Assembly: GCA_052390115.1 (NCBI GenBank)
Contig: JBQTHE010000019.1
Span: forward strand, 1 to 64,000
Reading direction: 5' to 3'
DNA from: GCA-003244245 sp052390115
GTDB lineage: Bacteria; Actinomycetota; Actinomycetes; Mycobacteriales; Pseudonocardiaceae
Length of the DNA stretch: 64,000 nt
Shown piece after piece: positions 33,156-42,496 of this stretch (its first letter is position 1; the number at the start of each line of letters is the position of its first letter). The notes below the pieces were generated by a model. The model was not told the origin of the DNA, ran no database searches, and saw nothing but the letters and a program-made list of their open reading frames with translations. Both the position numbers and the translations under genes were made by a program.

Positions 33156-33536
33156 ATGATTGATCACATCGGTGTTCAGGTGGCCGACGTCGAGGCGTCG
33201 CTCGCTTTCTACCTCCGTACCTTCGCTCCGATCGGGATGCGCGAGATGATGCGCTTCCCGCACGGCGATGCCTTCGTCGTCGGCCTGTCGGGCCTCGATG
33301 GCATCCCGGACTTCTGGCTCAGTCCAGCCACCGGCGCCGAGGGCCGGGAACTGCACCTGGCCTTCCGCGCTGCCGACCGCCATGCCGTCGACGCGGTCCA
33401 CGACGCCGCTGTGACGACGGGCGCAGAGGTTCTGCACGCCCCGCGTGAGTGGCCCGAGTACCACCCGGGCTACTACGGCGTGTTCCTGCGCGACCTCGAT
33501 GGCCACAACGTGGAGGCCGTGTACCACGGGGACTGA
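33156..33536 (+). CDS. VOC/glyoxalase-like protein
   Basis: This 126-residue protein starts 'MIDHIGVQVADVEASLAFYL', carries the metal His in the first betaalphabetabetabeta module ('DHIGVQV'), and has 'EGRELHLAFRAADRHAVDAV' and 'VFLRDLDGHNVEAVYHG' in the second. The Glu near the end completes the metal site of the vicinal-oxygen-chelate family. The substrate cannot be named. Fosfomycin, bleomycin or lactoylglutathione roles are possible, but nothing here picks one. Confidence 0.88.
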   Translation: MIDHIGVQVADVEASLAFYLRTFAPIGMREMMRFPHGDAFVVGLSGLDGIPDFWLSPATGAEGRELHLAFRAADRHAVDAVHDAAVTTGAEVLHAPREWPEYHPGYYGVFLRDLDGHNVEAVYHGD

Positions 33537-33911
33537 CGCGACTTGGTTGTCCACAACACGCGGCGTCTCGGGCACCTCGCAGGACGATCCCCGTGGGTGC
33601 TGCCCGTGGCGGTGGTGTCGGGCGGCAGGCAGCCCCGGTGCTCTCCCCTGTCGATCGACACGCGGGTTGGTCAACGGCCCATCCCGTCCGGTGCCCGGAT
33701 CCTCGACGTGGAGGCGGCGTCGCCGCCAGGCCGTTCTAGGAGGTGCTCGGCGAAACTGACCGTGGTCGGCACTGACGTGCTGCCTCAGGTGCGGGCAGCT
33801 CGCGGCCCGCACCGTCCGCCCAGCCCGCTCGCCGACCCCGTAAAGCGAGCCAATTGGGTGCGGTTCGGTGAGAATCGCACAGACCCGTCGGAGGCAACTC
33901 GCGGAGGCATG

Positions 33912-34586
33912 ATGGCCGGGGACGTGGTGCACGCGGTGGTCTTCGACCTCGACGGCGTGCTCGTGGATTCGGAGCAGTTGTGGGACTTCGTTCGTCGCGG
34001 TATCGCCGCCGAAGCCGGTCGGCCCTGGCCCACGGAGGCGACCCGAGCGATGCAGGGCATGAGCACGGCGGAGTGGTCGGCGTACCTGATTGATGCGGTG
34101 GGCGTACCCGCCGAGCCGGACGAGGTGGCGGCCACCGTCATCGACCGGATGGCCGCTCACTACGACGCGCGGCTACCACTGCTCCCGGGTGCGGTCGAGG
34201 TCGTCGAGCGACTGGGACGCCGCTGGCCCCTGGGACTCGCGTCGTCCTCACCACGGCGGCTGATTGACACGGTGCTGGAGTCCGCTGGGTTAGCACAGCG
34301 GTTTCAGGTCAACATCTCCACGGAGGAGGTGGAAGCTGGAAAGCCGTCGCCTGCGGTGTATCAGACCGTGGTGCAGCAGCTCGGCCTTGACCCTGTGCAG
34401 GCGGTAGCGATCGAGGACTCAAGCAACGGGCTTCGATCGGCCGCGACAGCCGGACTGGGAGTGCTCGCCGTGCCCAATGCAGCCTTTCCGCCATCCGAGG
34501 ATGCACTTGCGCTCGCCGACGTCGTCGTGGACTCCCTCGACGAGATCACCCTGGAGTTGGTGGCGTCGATGGGCCACCGAGGCTAG
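33912..34586 (+). CDS. HAD superfamily hydrolase (beta-phosphoglucomutase-like)
   Basis: From ATG 33912 the protein has 224 residues. Motif I is 'AVVFDLDGVLVDSEQLW' (nucleophile and acid Asp), motif II 'LGLASSSPRRLIDTVLE', motif III Lys in 'EEVEAGKPSPAVYQTVV' and motif IV 'AIEDSSNGLRSAATAGL'. The helical cap begins after the 'LVDSE' turn, so it belongs to the class I PGM/phosphatase group. GGAGG at 33903-33907 favours this start. The substrate is unknown. Confidence 0.9.
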   Translation: MAGDVVHAVVFDLDGVLVDSEQLWDFVRRGIAAEAGRPWPTEATRAMQGMSTAEWSAYLIDAVGVPAEPDEVAATVIDRMAAHYDARLPLLPGAVEVVERLGRRWPLGLASSSPRRLIDTVLESAGLAQRFQVNISTEEVEAGKPSPAVYQTVVQQLGLDPVQAVAIEDSSNGLRSAATAGLGVLAVPNAAFPPSEDALALADVVVDSLDEITLELVASMGHRG

Positions 34587-34854
34587 CGACCACCCGCGAA
34601 CGCCGTAATGCGCCATCAGCGCCGAGGCGGTGGGTGTCGGGTAAAAGGCGTCGCCGCGTTCGTCAAGAACATACTGTCGATCTGGCCCAAGTCAGGCGGA
34701 GCACGCTGGATATAGGCGTACACCCCATCGGCGAGCTCCCCGATTCACGCGGCAGTCGGGGAGATATCGGTCCAGTGGGAAGCACTCATGGGCCGATCGT
34801 GCCCTGGGGTTGTCCCAGCTCTCATCCTGGGGGCGTTTCCCAGGTGAGAGGTGG
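34587..34854. other. Short intergenic region before tRNA-Thr
   Basis: No gene is evident. The stretch 34818-34850 (CAGCTCTCATCCTG onward) is the 3' flank of the tRNA and is mirrored at 28984. Confidence 0.4.
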
Positions 34855-34928
34855 AGCCGCCTCGGGGAATCGAACCCCGGACCTGCTCATTACGAGTGAG
34901 CCGCTCTGTCCGACTGAGCTAAGGCGGC
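34855..34928 (-). tRNA. tRNA-Thr (anticodon CGT)
   Basis: On the minus strand GCCGCCT (5' at 34928) pairs with AGGCGGC to close the acceptor stem. The anticodon arm is GCTCA-CTCGTAA-TGAGC, so the anticodon CGT reads ACG (Thr). The T-arm is GGGGTTCGATTCCCC. CCA is encoded just after (34852-34854). The gene is intact; a partial copy lies at 29024-29095. Confidence 0.93.
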
Positions 34929-35358
34929 GACGCTAGTCAGCGCAGCTCAGCCTAACAATCGTGGCAGCGAACACTCGGCCGGGTCTAGTCGCGTCCTGTG
35001 GATCATGGGACGGTGTGGGGCGACCCGATCTTGGGCGCTCTCAGCACACCGAGTTTCGACAATGACGACGGCGCAGTGGGTCGTCCCGGGTGGCCTGACG
35101 CTGAGTTCGGCTGGCGGTGCCCTCGCTGTGCGCGACGGGGCGCTGCCGCGCGTGGGCGCCGTGAACGCGACGGGGCCGACCTGCGACCGGAGGAGAATGT
35201 CGCCGGTGTCGAGTTCACGGCCCACCGCCTGGGGGGCAGATCCTGGCTGCGCGCAGTTCCGAACTCGACAGCAGAGCTGTTCGATCAAGCTCTGACAACG
35301 CTGCGGTCGAGTTCGGGAGGAGTAGCGCTGCTGGCGGGAAGATCCACGGGACACGCCC
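34929..35358. other. Intergenic region with degraded palindromes of both families
   Basis: Open frames here have no support. It contains a degraded family B palindrome (35159-35220; ends CCGTGAAC and GTGTCGAGTTCACGG). It also contains a degraded family A palindrome (35256-35318; TTCCGAACTCGACAGCAGAG with several mismatches in the right arm). The latter follows holB in its direction of transcription. Confidence 0.5.
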
Positions 35359-36543
35359 CTATTCGCTGGCCAACGCGCTGGTCAGCGCCTCGATGGCGAT
35401 CCGCGGCTTGACGTTGAGCTCCAGCGCCTCGCGACAGCCGAGCACCGCTTCCAGTTTGCGGAGCAACGCCTCGGCAGACATCCGCCCGGCGACGGTGGTG
35501 ACGTCGGAGAGGCGGTCCGGGTGGGTCAGTGCCACCGGGGCGCCCCAGGCGGTCACCAGAGCGTCGCGGTAGAAGCCGGCCAGGTCGACCAGCGCGCGGT
35601 CCAGCGCATCGCGCTGGGTGCGGGTGGCCCGGGACTTCTGCCTGCGCTCCAGGTCGCGGATGGCGCCCTTGGCGCCACGGGTGGCCGCCGCCGCACCCTT
35701 GCCGGTTCCGCCGGCCCCCAGAGCCGTCTCCAGTTCCTCGGTCTCGACCGCATCCCGGGTGGCGGTCAGGCCGCCGGCCTCCGATTCGGCCGCCCCGACC
35801 AGCTCATCGGCCAGAGTGAACACGTCAGCCGGGCAGCGCAGCGCCGTCGGCACCCGCAGCACCGCCTCCCGGCGCGCCCGGGCATCGGGATCGGTGGCCA
35901 GCCGGCGGGCCCGGCCGACGTGGCCGCCGCACACCGAGGCGGCCCATTGCGCGGTGCCGGCGTCCACCCCGTCCCGCCCTACCAGCACCTCGGTGACCGC
36001 CGTAGCGGGCGGGGTCCGCAACCCGACCGGCCGGCAGCGCGAGCGCAACGTCACCGCGATGTCGTCGGGGTGGTCCGATGGTGCGCAGAGCAGGAACACG
36101 GTGTGCGGCGGGGGCTCCTCCACGGCCTTGAGCAGGGCGTTGGCGGCACCCTCGGTGAGCCGGTCGGCGTCCTCGATGAGCAGCACCTGCCACCGGCCGG
36201 CCGACGGCCGCCGGGACGCACCGGCGACCAGCGTGCGCATCTCGGCCACCGAGATGGACAGGCCTTCGGGTACCACCTCACGGACGTCGGCGTGGGTGCC
36301 GGCCAGCGTGGTCCGGCAGCCCTGGCAGACCCCGCACCCCGGCCCGTTTTCCGGATCGGTGCACTGCAGCGCGGCGGCGAAGGCCCGCGCCGCGACCGAC
36401 CGACCGCTGCCGGGGGGGCCGGTGAACAGCCAGGCGTGGGTCATCGCAGCAGCCGGCCCGGTGCCGTCAGAGCCGATCGCCGCCGCCTCCCGCAGCGTGG
36501 CGACCGCGGGATCCTGGCCGATCACCCCAGCCCACACCTTCAT
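35359..36543 (-). CDS. holB: DNA polymerase III subunit delta' (clamp loader)
   Basis: This 394-residue AAA+ protein has 'WLFTGPPGSGRSVAARAFAA' where the nucleotide-binding loop reads GPPGSGRS (Arg in place of Lys, as in delta'). Four cysteines in 'GPGCGVCQGCRTT' bind zinc, and 'VLLIEDADRLTEGAANALLK' is the Walker B region. 'TVFLLCAPSDHPDDIAVTLRSRC' contains the SRC motif typical of delta'. It is the clamp-loading partner that helps seat DnaN on DNA. It overlaps the upstream MFS gene by four bases. Confidence 0.95.
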   Translation of the reverse strand: MKVWAGVIGQDPAVATLREAAAIGSDGTGPAAAMTHAWLFTGPPGSGRSVAARAFAAALQCTDPENGPGCGVCQGCRTTLAGTHADVREVVPEGLSISVAEMRTLVAGASRRPSAGRWQVLLIEDADRLTEGAANALLKAVEEPPPHTVFLLCAPSDHPDDIAVTLRSRCRPVGLRTPPATAVTEVLVGRDGVDAGTAQWAASVCGGHVGRARRLATDPDARARREAVLRVPTALRCPADVFTLADELVGAAESEAGGLTATRDAVETEELETALGAGGTGKGAAAATRGAKGAIRDLERRQKSRATRTQRDALDRALVDLAGFYRDALVTAWGAPVALTHPDRLSDVTTVAGRMSAEALLRKLEAVLGCREALELNVKPRIAIEALTSALASE

Positions 36544-37943
36544 CCACGACCCCCGGGCGGGACCGACCGGGAACCCCTGCGCAGCGCGGCACGCAGATCG
36601 CCCAGCAGCGACCCGTCGAGCCGGTCGTCCATCTGGCGATGCGCGATCAAGCCGACCGTGGCCGCCAGTAACCCGGCGAACAGCAGCACCGGGCGGGTGC
36701 CGTCGATGGTCACCGGCTCGCTGAACACGATGATGGTGCGTTGCTGGACCAGCCCGACCGCCAACGGGACCAGGGCCATCGAGGCGAGCAGGTCGAGCCG
36801 GACGAGCGACTGGACGAACGCGATGGTGCGCCCCCGCATCTCATCGGCAACCTGCGCGCCGATGATGGTCAGACCGGTTAGGAATGCGATCCCTGCGGCG
36901 CAGCCCACCAGAACAACGGCGGCCAGCGCCGCAACCAGATGCGGCGCCACCGCGACCGCGACCAGTGCCAACCCGGCCCCGATGATCGCGAGCCCGAACA
37001 ACCGGCGGTGCCGGATCCGGCGAGCAGCCATGGGGGCCAGAGCCATGCCCAGACCCAGACCGACGAACAGCGACGCGAACAGCAGCCCGTAGGCGGCATC
37101 TCCACCGCCCAAGCTGGTGGAGTAGAGCTTCGCGCAGGCGATGACGGCGCCACCCGCGGCGAAGGCGCCGATGATCCCGGTGACCAGGCCGCGGACCAGG
37201 GGCGTGCCACCGACGAAGGCCACGCCTTCACGCAACATCGCGAACAGGCCAGGTTGGCCGCCAGGCCGGATCCCGACCCGGCCGGAGATCTCCGGGATCC
37301 GGGTTCCGACCACGAGCGCGCAGAGTGCGTAGGCGATGCCGTTGATGGTCAGCGCCAGATTGGCCGCACCTTGCGCCCCGGGGAACAGCTCGATCACCGG
37401 GCCGAGCTTGGACAGCAGGGTGAACACCCCGGAGGCGACCAGCACAGCCACCCCGTACGTCATGATCAACGCGAGTTGGTTAGCGGTCTCCACCTGGTCG
37501 GGGCGGCGCAGCAGATTGGGGATCGAGGCGTCCTTGGCCGGGATCCAGAACATCGCGCAGACCTCGATGAGGAAGGTCGCCACGAACAGCCAGGCCAGCT
37601 CGCCGACCAGCGGTATGGACAGGAACAGCCCGGCCCGCAGCACATCGCAGACCACCATCACGTACCGGCGGTCCAGCTTGTCGGCAAGAGCCCCGGCCAG
37701 CGGGCCGAGCACCATCGCAGGCAGCAGCTTGGTGGCGACCACACCCCCGAGCGCGAAGCTCTGCGCCTGGTAGCCGGTGGTGAGCTGGGTGGCCAGCGCG
37801 GTCAATGCCAGCAGGGACAGCCACTCCGCGGTCGCGGTGAGCGCCGTGACCCCCCACAACCGGCGGAAGGCGGGAATTGCCAGCACACCGCGCACCCGGC
37901 CCGCAGTGGACCCCGCCAGGTGGTGCTCAGCCGGAGGATCCAT
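36540..37943 (-). CDS. MFS transporter (unknown substrate)
   Basis: This 467-residue protein has about 12 membrane helices, beginning with a soluble 'RVRGVLAIPAFRRLWGV' segment. 'GPLAGALADKLDRRYVMVVC' lies after helix 2. The large exporter-like layout (DHA3-type, BacE/Erm-like) suggests a drug or metabolite efflux role. The start overlaps nothing upstream; its end overlaps holB (start at 36543). In many actinomycetes a thymidylate kinase gene lies in this stretch, but none is seen here. Confidence 0.85.
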   Translation of the reverse strand: MDPPAEHHLAGSTAGRVRGVLAIPAFRRLWGVTALTATAEWLSLLALTALATQLTTGYQAQSFALGGVVATKLLPAMVLGPLAGALADKLDRRYVMVVCDVLRAGLFLSIPLVGELAWLFVATFLIEVCAMFWIPAKDASIPNLLRRPDQVETANQLALIMTYGVAVLVASGVFTLLSKLGPVIELFPGAQGAANLALTINGIAYALCALVVGTRIPEISGRVGIRPGGQPGLFAMLREGVAFVGGTPLVRGLVTGIIGAFAAGGAVIACAKLYSTSLGGGDAAYGLLFASLFVGLGLGMALAPMAARRIRHRRLFGLAIIGAGLALVAVAVAPHLVAALAAVVLVGCAAGIAFLTGLTIIGAQVADEMRGRTIAFVQSLVRLDLLASMALVPLAVGLVQQRTIIVFSEPVTIDGTRPVLLFAGLLAATVGLIAHRQMDDRLDGSLLGDLRAALRRGSRSVPPGGRG

Positions 37944-38087
37944 GCTGCTCCGCGTCCTTAGCCGTGATAATTCCGTATTGTCCCTTTCGGTGAGGATACG
38001 CCCGCGTCACCTCCGAATCGAGTCAACAGGTATGCCAGCCGCTGCGCGACCTGACGGCGGAAAACAGGGAGCCAGGATCTTCCCTCC

Positions 38088-38654
38088 TCAGGCCTTCAGC
38101 GGTGGCAGGTTACCGATGACGACCTCGGCGAGCGTCTTCGCCGGCCCGCAGGGCTCATTCCCACCCTGCCGCAGCGACGTGAAGCCGAGGATGAGCGTCT
38201 GCCTCTCGGCGGCCGCGACCCGGAAATAGCAGGTACTGCCGTCCACGTTGTCCATGGTGCGGATGGCCGGATAACCCGCCAGCTGGGTCACCTCCAGAAC
38301 CGGGAATGCCTCCCGCTTGGCGTACACGTTGTGCAGCACGTCGTTGCCGAGGTCAACGAAGATTCTGATCTCGCGGGTGCGCGCCCGGTCGCCCCACTCG
38401 CATCCGGGGGAACCGAGGACGTTCTTGGGGTGCCCAGGTTGGTCGATCCTGTTGGCCTCGAGTTGCGCCGCTGTCAAGAGCAGGCACGGCGCTATGCCGG
38501 CCAGGTTCTTGGGATTTCGCACCGGCGGGATCGGACCGGCCGGTGCGCTGGCCGCCGATGCTGGTGTTGGGTCCGCGCCAGCGGGCTGGCCGTCCCCCGC
38601 CGAGCAGCCAGCCAGCACCGCGCTCAGCGCCAGGACGGCCGAGACGACACGCAT
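38088..38654 (-). CDS. DUF3558 lipoprotein
   Basis: The protein has 188 residues with a lipoprotein signal ('VVSAVLALSAVLAGCSAG', Cys at 17) and a DUF3558 domain marked by 'LAGIAPCLLLTAAQLEANRI', 'GSPGCEWGDRARTREIRIFV' and 'CYFRVAAAERQTLILGF' with conserved cysteines. DUF3558 lipoproteins are typical of Pseudonocardiales and related orders; their function is unknown. ATG 38654 or the adjacent GTG 38657 can start it. Confidence 0.9.
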   Translation of the reverse strand: MRVVSAVLALSAVLAGCSAGDGQPAGADPTPASAASAPAGPIPPVRNPKNLAGIAPCLLLTAAQLEANRIDQPGHPKNVLGSPGCEWGDRARTREIRIFVDLGNDVLHNVYAKREAFPVLEVTQLAGYPAIRTMDNVDGSTCYFRVAAAERQTLILGFTSLRQGGNEPCGPAKTLAEVVIGNLPPLKA

Positions 38655-38783
38655 CACATCACAGCTCCCGCTCAGCTACCGTCAGCAACGCGCAGAGTCT
38701 GCCACGCACCCGCATCCAGCAGGCTTGGCGGGCTCAGTGGCACCCCGATAGGCCCGCCGCGCCCGCTCGATGCGAACGTCCAG

Positions 38784-39515
38784 TCACGGCAGGAATCTGG
38801 ATAGCGAGTCCAGGAAGCCAGTGACGACGTAGTACAGCAGCAACCCCATGATGATCAATATGGTGAGAACGAAAGCAGTCGCGCCCCCATCCGAGCGACC
38901 CACCCGTGGAGAGTCGACTTGTTCCCGGCGAATCCGGCGACGGAGGTCGGTCAGCGGCGCGGATTCGCGGGACCCGCCCGCCATCGGTGGGCGGTAGCGC
39001 AGCCCGCCGGGCCGGCGCGGCTGCGACGGAACGGGCGGGATCAGCGCGGAAACCGGCGGTGGGCGCGGGGACGAGCGCCCCAGCGCCTCGGTGCCGTGCC
39101 TCCCCGACTGCGCCCCTGCAGGCGACCCTGCTGCCGGCCCTGCCGACGGTCCTGCTGACGCCGTGGAGTGCGGCTGTGCTGCGACATCGACCTTCGCGAC
39201 ATCGACGGGCCGGACGCTGGCATCCGGGGCCTTCGGTTGCCCAGTCGATTGCGGAGCAGCCTGCGGTGCCGGGGCTGCCGGAGGATCCTGATCCACTGCC
39301 TCAGCGGGGGCGCCGGCATCGTCACCGAGCACCGCGGCAATCGCCTCCCGCAGCGCACCGTCGTCGTCCGGAACGGGGGGTAGCCACATCGGCGGTAACT
39401 CCGGTACGTCCCGCCAGGACCCGCGTCCGGACGACGGGTCGGCCAGCGGCTCAGGCGCTTGGGTGCCGTCGAACCCGGACAAGGTGTCCGACGTCGGCTC
39501 GCTCATGGTGGCCAT
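38784..39515 (-). CDS. Hypothetical Ala/Pro-rich protein with C-terminal membrane anchor
   Basis: This 243-residue protein has a low-complexity Ala/Pro-rich stretch (residues ~65-160) and an Arg-rich segment ('DLRRRIRREQVDSPRVGRSD'). It ends with one membrane helix ('AFVLTILIIMGLLLYYVVTG'). So it is held in the membrane by its tail with most of the chain in the cytoplasm. No family is recognised. It lies between topA and DUF3558 and is read the same way. Confidence 0.6.
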   Translation of the reverse strand: MATMSEPTSDTLSGFDGTQAPEPLADPSSGRGSWRDVPELPPMWLPPVPDDDGALREAIAAVLGDDAGAPAEAVDQDPPAAPAPQAAPQSTGQPKAPDASVRPVDVAKVDVAAQPHSTASAGPSAGPAAGSPAGAQSGRHGTEALGRSSPRPPPVSALIPPVPSQPRRPGGLRYRPPMAGGSRESAPLTDLRRRIRREQVDSPRVGRSDGGATAFVLTILIIMGLLLYYVVTGFLDSLSRFLP

Positions 39516-39573
39516 GGTCGCAGAAATCGTCGTGAGTGCGAACCGCTGCTAGGGTTCTAGCGCCGGTTCACAC

Positions 39574-42285
39574 TCACGAGCGCCGTGCAGGGGCGCCCTT
39601 CGCGCGTTTCTCGGCGAGCAGCTCAGCGGCGCGCTCGTCGGTGAGCTGCGCAACGCTGTCGCCCTTGCGCAGCGACGCGTTGATGCCCTCGCCGTCGGTG
39701 ACATAGGGTCCGAAGCGACCCTCCTTGATGACCATCGGCTTGCCGGTCACCGGATCCGGGGCCAGCTCGCGCAGCGGCGGCTTGGCGGCTGCCTGGCGGC
39801 CCCGGCGCTTGGGCTCGGCGTAGATCTTGCACGCCTCATCGAGGGTGACGGTGAAGATCTGCTCCTCGTCGGTCAAGGACCGGGAGTCGGTACCTCTCTT
39901 GAGGTACGGTCCGTAGCGGCCGTTCTGGGCGGTGATCTCCTGGCCGGTCTCCGGATCGTTACCCACCAACCGGGGCAGCGACAGCAGCCGAAGCGCATCG
40001 TCGAGGGTCACCGTCTCCAGGCTCATGGACTTGAGCAGCGAGCCGGTCCGCGGCTTGGGCTTCTTCGCTGGGCCCTTGTCTGGCTCCTTTTCTGGGCCCA
40101 GGTCGGGTAGCACCTCGGTGACGTAGGGCCCGTAACGGCCCTCCTTGGCGACGATCTCGTGCCCGGTCACCGGATCGGTGCCCAGCGAGCGGCCCTCCAT
40201 CGGGGTGGCGAACAGCTTCTCGGCGATCTCGGCGGTCAGCTCGTCGGGCGGCAGGTCGTCGGTCAGGTTGGCCCGCTGAGACTCGCCGTCGACCGTTCTT
40301 TCTAAGTAGGGGCCGTAGCGCCCGACCCGGACCACGATGTCGCGGCCCGCATCATCGGTGAACAGCGGGATGGAATTGATCTCGCGCGCGTCGATTTCCT
40401 CGAGGTTCACCCCGACCAGCTTCTTGAGCCCACCGAAGCGGGCCACCGACATCGTGCCGCCCCGCTCCGAGCCGAAGTAGAAGCCGGTCAGCCATTCGGT
40501 GCGGTGCTGCGCGCCGGATGCGATGGAGTCCAGCTCGTCTTCCATGGCGGCGGTGAAGTCGTAGTCGACCAGGCATCCGAAGTGCCGCTCCATGAGTCCG
40601 ACCACGGCGAACGCCACCCAGGACGGCACCAGCGCCGACCCGCGCTTCCATACATACCCGCGGTCCTGGATGGTGTTGATGATCGAGGCGTAGGTGGACG
40701 GGCGGCCGATGCCGAGCTCCTCCATCGCGTTGACCAGGCTGGGCTCCGTGTAGCGCGGTGGCGGGGTGGTGGTGTGCCCCTCGGGTTCCAGCTCGAGCGC
40801 CGTGACGGGGTGACCCTCAGACAGCTGCGGCAGCCTGCGCTCGGCGTCGTCGGTCTCACCCCCGGCCTCCTCATCGACGGTCTCGACGTAGGCCTTGAGG
40901 AACCCAGGGAACGTGATCGTGCGACCGGATGCCGCGAACGTGCACTGCTCACCGGTCGCCGCCACCCCGTTGATCTTCACGCTCATGGTGGTGCCACGAG
41001 CGTCGGCCATCTGGGAGGCGACGGTGCGCTGCCAGATCAGCTCATAAAGCCGGAACTCGTCGGTGTCCAGGGTGTTCGCCACCTGGCCGGGCGTCTGGAA
41101 ACTCTCCCCAGCGGGCCGGATGGCTTCATGCGCCTCCTGGGCGTTTTTCACCTTGCGGGTGTACTGCCGGGGGCTGCCGTGCAGGTAACGGTCGCCGTAC
41201 AGCTCGCGGGCCTGGGCCCGGGCCGCCGCGATCGCCGTCTCGGACAGCGTCGTGGAGTCGGTCCGCATGTAGGTGATGTAGCCGTTCTCGTAGAGTCGCT
41301 GGGCGGTGCGCATCGTCCGCTCGGCCGAAAAGCGCAGCTTCCGGCCGGCCTCCTGCTGCAGCGTGGAGGTCATGAACGGCGCGTAGGGCCGGCGGGTATA
41401 GGGCTTCTCCTCAACGCTCGAGACCGCGAGCCGGGCCTCGACGAGCGCCTCCGCCAGACGTCCGGCGTGTACCTCGTCGACGATCAGCAGGTCGCTGTCG
41501 GCGCGCTTGGGCTGACCGTCGGGGCCGAAGTCTCGCCCGGTAGCGACCCGGCGGCCGTCGACGCCCACCAGCCGCGCGCCGAACGTGCGAGGGGTCGCGT
41601 CTACCCCGGCGTCCAGCACTGCGGACAGGTCCCAGTAGGACGCGGATACGAAGGCCATCCGCTCACGTTCGCGACGCACGATGATGCGGGTGGCCACCGA
41701 CTGCACCCGTCCGGCGGACAGCTTCGGCATCACCTTTTTCCACAGCACCGGGGAGACTTCGTAGCCATAGAGCCGGTCCAGGATTCGCCGGGTCTCCTGG
41801 GCGTCGACTAAGTGCTGGTCCAGGTCGCGGGGGTGCTCTGCGGCTGCGCGGATGGCCGGCTCGGTGATCTCGTGGAAGACCATCCGGCGGACTGGCACCT
41901 TTGGCTTGAGGGTCTGCAGCAGGTGCCAGGCGATGGCCTCGCCCTCGCGGTCGGCGTCGGTGGCGAGGTAGAGCTCATCGACGCCCTTGAGCGCGTGGCG
42001 CAGTTCTGTGACGGTGGACCGCTTTTCCGGGGTGACGATGTAGAGCGGCTCGAAGGCGTTGTCCACGTCCACGCCAAGGCGTGCCCAAGACTCGCCCTTG
42101 TACTTGGCGGGGACGTCGGCGGCCCCCCTCGGCAAGTCGCGGATGTGTCCCCGGGAGGACTCGACCACGTATTCCGAACCGAGGTAGGGGGCGATCTTGC
42201 GGGCCTTGGTGGGCGACTCCACGATCACCAGACGCCGTCGACCGCCGGACGCGCCGCCCGGACCTGCCGTCTTCGATGTTGCCAC
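39574..42285 (-). CDS. topA: DNA topoisomerase I (type IA)
   Basis: This 903-residue enzyme relaxes negative supercoils. 'RRLVIVESPTKARKIAPYLG' starts the Toprim domain, 'LATDADREGEAIAWHLLQ' supplies the metal-binding Asp110, Asp112 and Glu114 region, and 'NGYITYMRTDSTTL' carries catalytic Tyr339. The C-terminal part contains several actinobacterial zinc-free repeats ('EIVAKEGRYGPYVTEVLP' type). The Lys-rich tail is short ('AEKRAKGAPARRS'). It is transcribed alone, and its ATG at 42285 is clear. Confidence 0.97.
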   Translation of the reverse strand: MATSKTAGPGGASGGRRRLVIVESPTKARKIAPYLGSEYVVESSRGHIRDLPRGAADVPAKYKGESWARLGVDVDNAFEPLYIVTPEKRSTVTELRHALKGVDELYLATDADREGEAIAWHLLQTLKPKVPVRRMVFHEITEPAIRAAAEHPRDLDQHLVDAQETRRILDRLYGYEVSPVLWKKVMPKLSAGRVQSVATRIIVRRERERMAFVSASYWDLSAVLDAGVDATPRTFGARLVGVDGRRVATGRDFGPDGQPKRADSDLLIVDEVHAGRLAEALVEARLAVSSVEEKPYTRRPYAPFMTSTLQQEAGRKLRFSAERTMRTAQRLYENGYITYMRTDSTTLSETAIAAARAQARELYGDRYLHGSPRQYTRKVKNAQEAHEAIRPAGESFQTPGQVANTLDTDEFRLYELIWQRTVASQMADARGTTMSVKINGVAATGEQCTFAASGRTITFPGFLKAYVETVDEEAGGETDDAERRLPQLSEGHPVTALELEPEGHTTTPPPRYTEPSLVNAMEELGIGRPSTYASIINTIQDRGYVWKRGSALVPSWVAFAVVGLMERHFGCLVDYDFTAAMEDELDSIASGAQHRTEWLTGFYFGSERGGTMSVARFGGLKKLVGVNLEEIDAREINSIPLFTDDAGRDIVVRVGRYGPYLERTVDGESQRANLTDDLPPDELTAEIAEKLFATPMEGRSLGTDPVTGHEIVAKEGRYGPYVTEVLPDLGPEKEPDKGPAKKPKPRTGSLLKSMSLETVTLDDALRLLSLPRLVGNDPETGQEITAQNGRYGPYLKRGTDSRSLTDEEQIFTVTLDEACKIYAEPKRRGRQAAAKPPLRELAPDPVTGKPMVIKEGRFGPYVTDGEGINASLRKGDSVAQLTDERAAELLAEKRAKGAPARRS

Positions 42286-42496
42286 GCTCGACCTACCTCG
42301 GTGTACGACTCCTGATGCCCCGACCCCCGCGCCCCAGTGTGCACAATCCGGCGCACCAGGGGGCAGTCAGCGTCGCACACGAAGCCGGGGACAGCGGCAT
42401 CCTGCGTTACGCCACGCGGGTCAAATCAGCCCACTGACAGCCCGATCGGAGCAGCGTTACGCGCTGCCCGACCAGCCCAGCGCGCTACGACCCGAG
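42286..42496. promoter_or_regulatory. Upstream region of topA
   Basis: This 211-base region lies upstream of topA and downstream of the lipoprotein gene at 42497 and should hold the topA promoter. I see no riboswitch-like fold or named operator. Supercoiling control cannot be judged from sequence. Confidence 0.3.

Noticed and set aside
32346..34160. A 604-residue minus-strand frame
   Set aside because: The 2H phosphoesterase occupies only the last 177 residues from ATG 32879. The rest lies opposite the VOC and HAD genes.
35521..37092. A 523-residue plus-strand frame opposite holB and the MFS gene
   Set aside because: It has no domain and is a shadow of two clear minus-strand genes.
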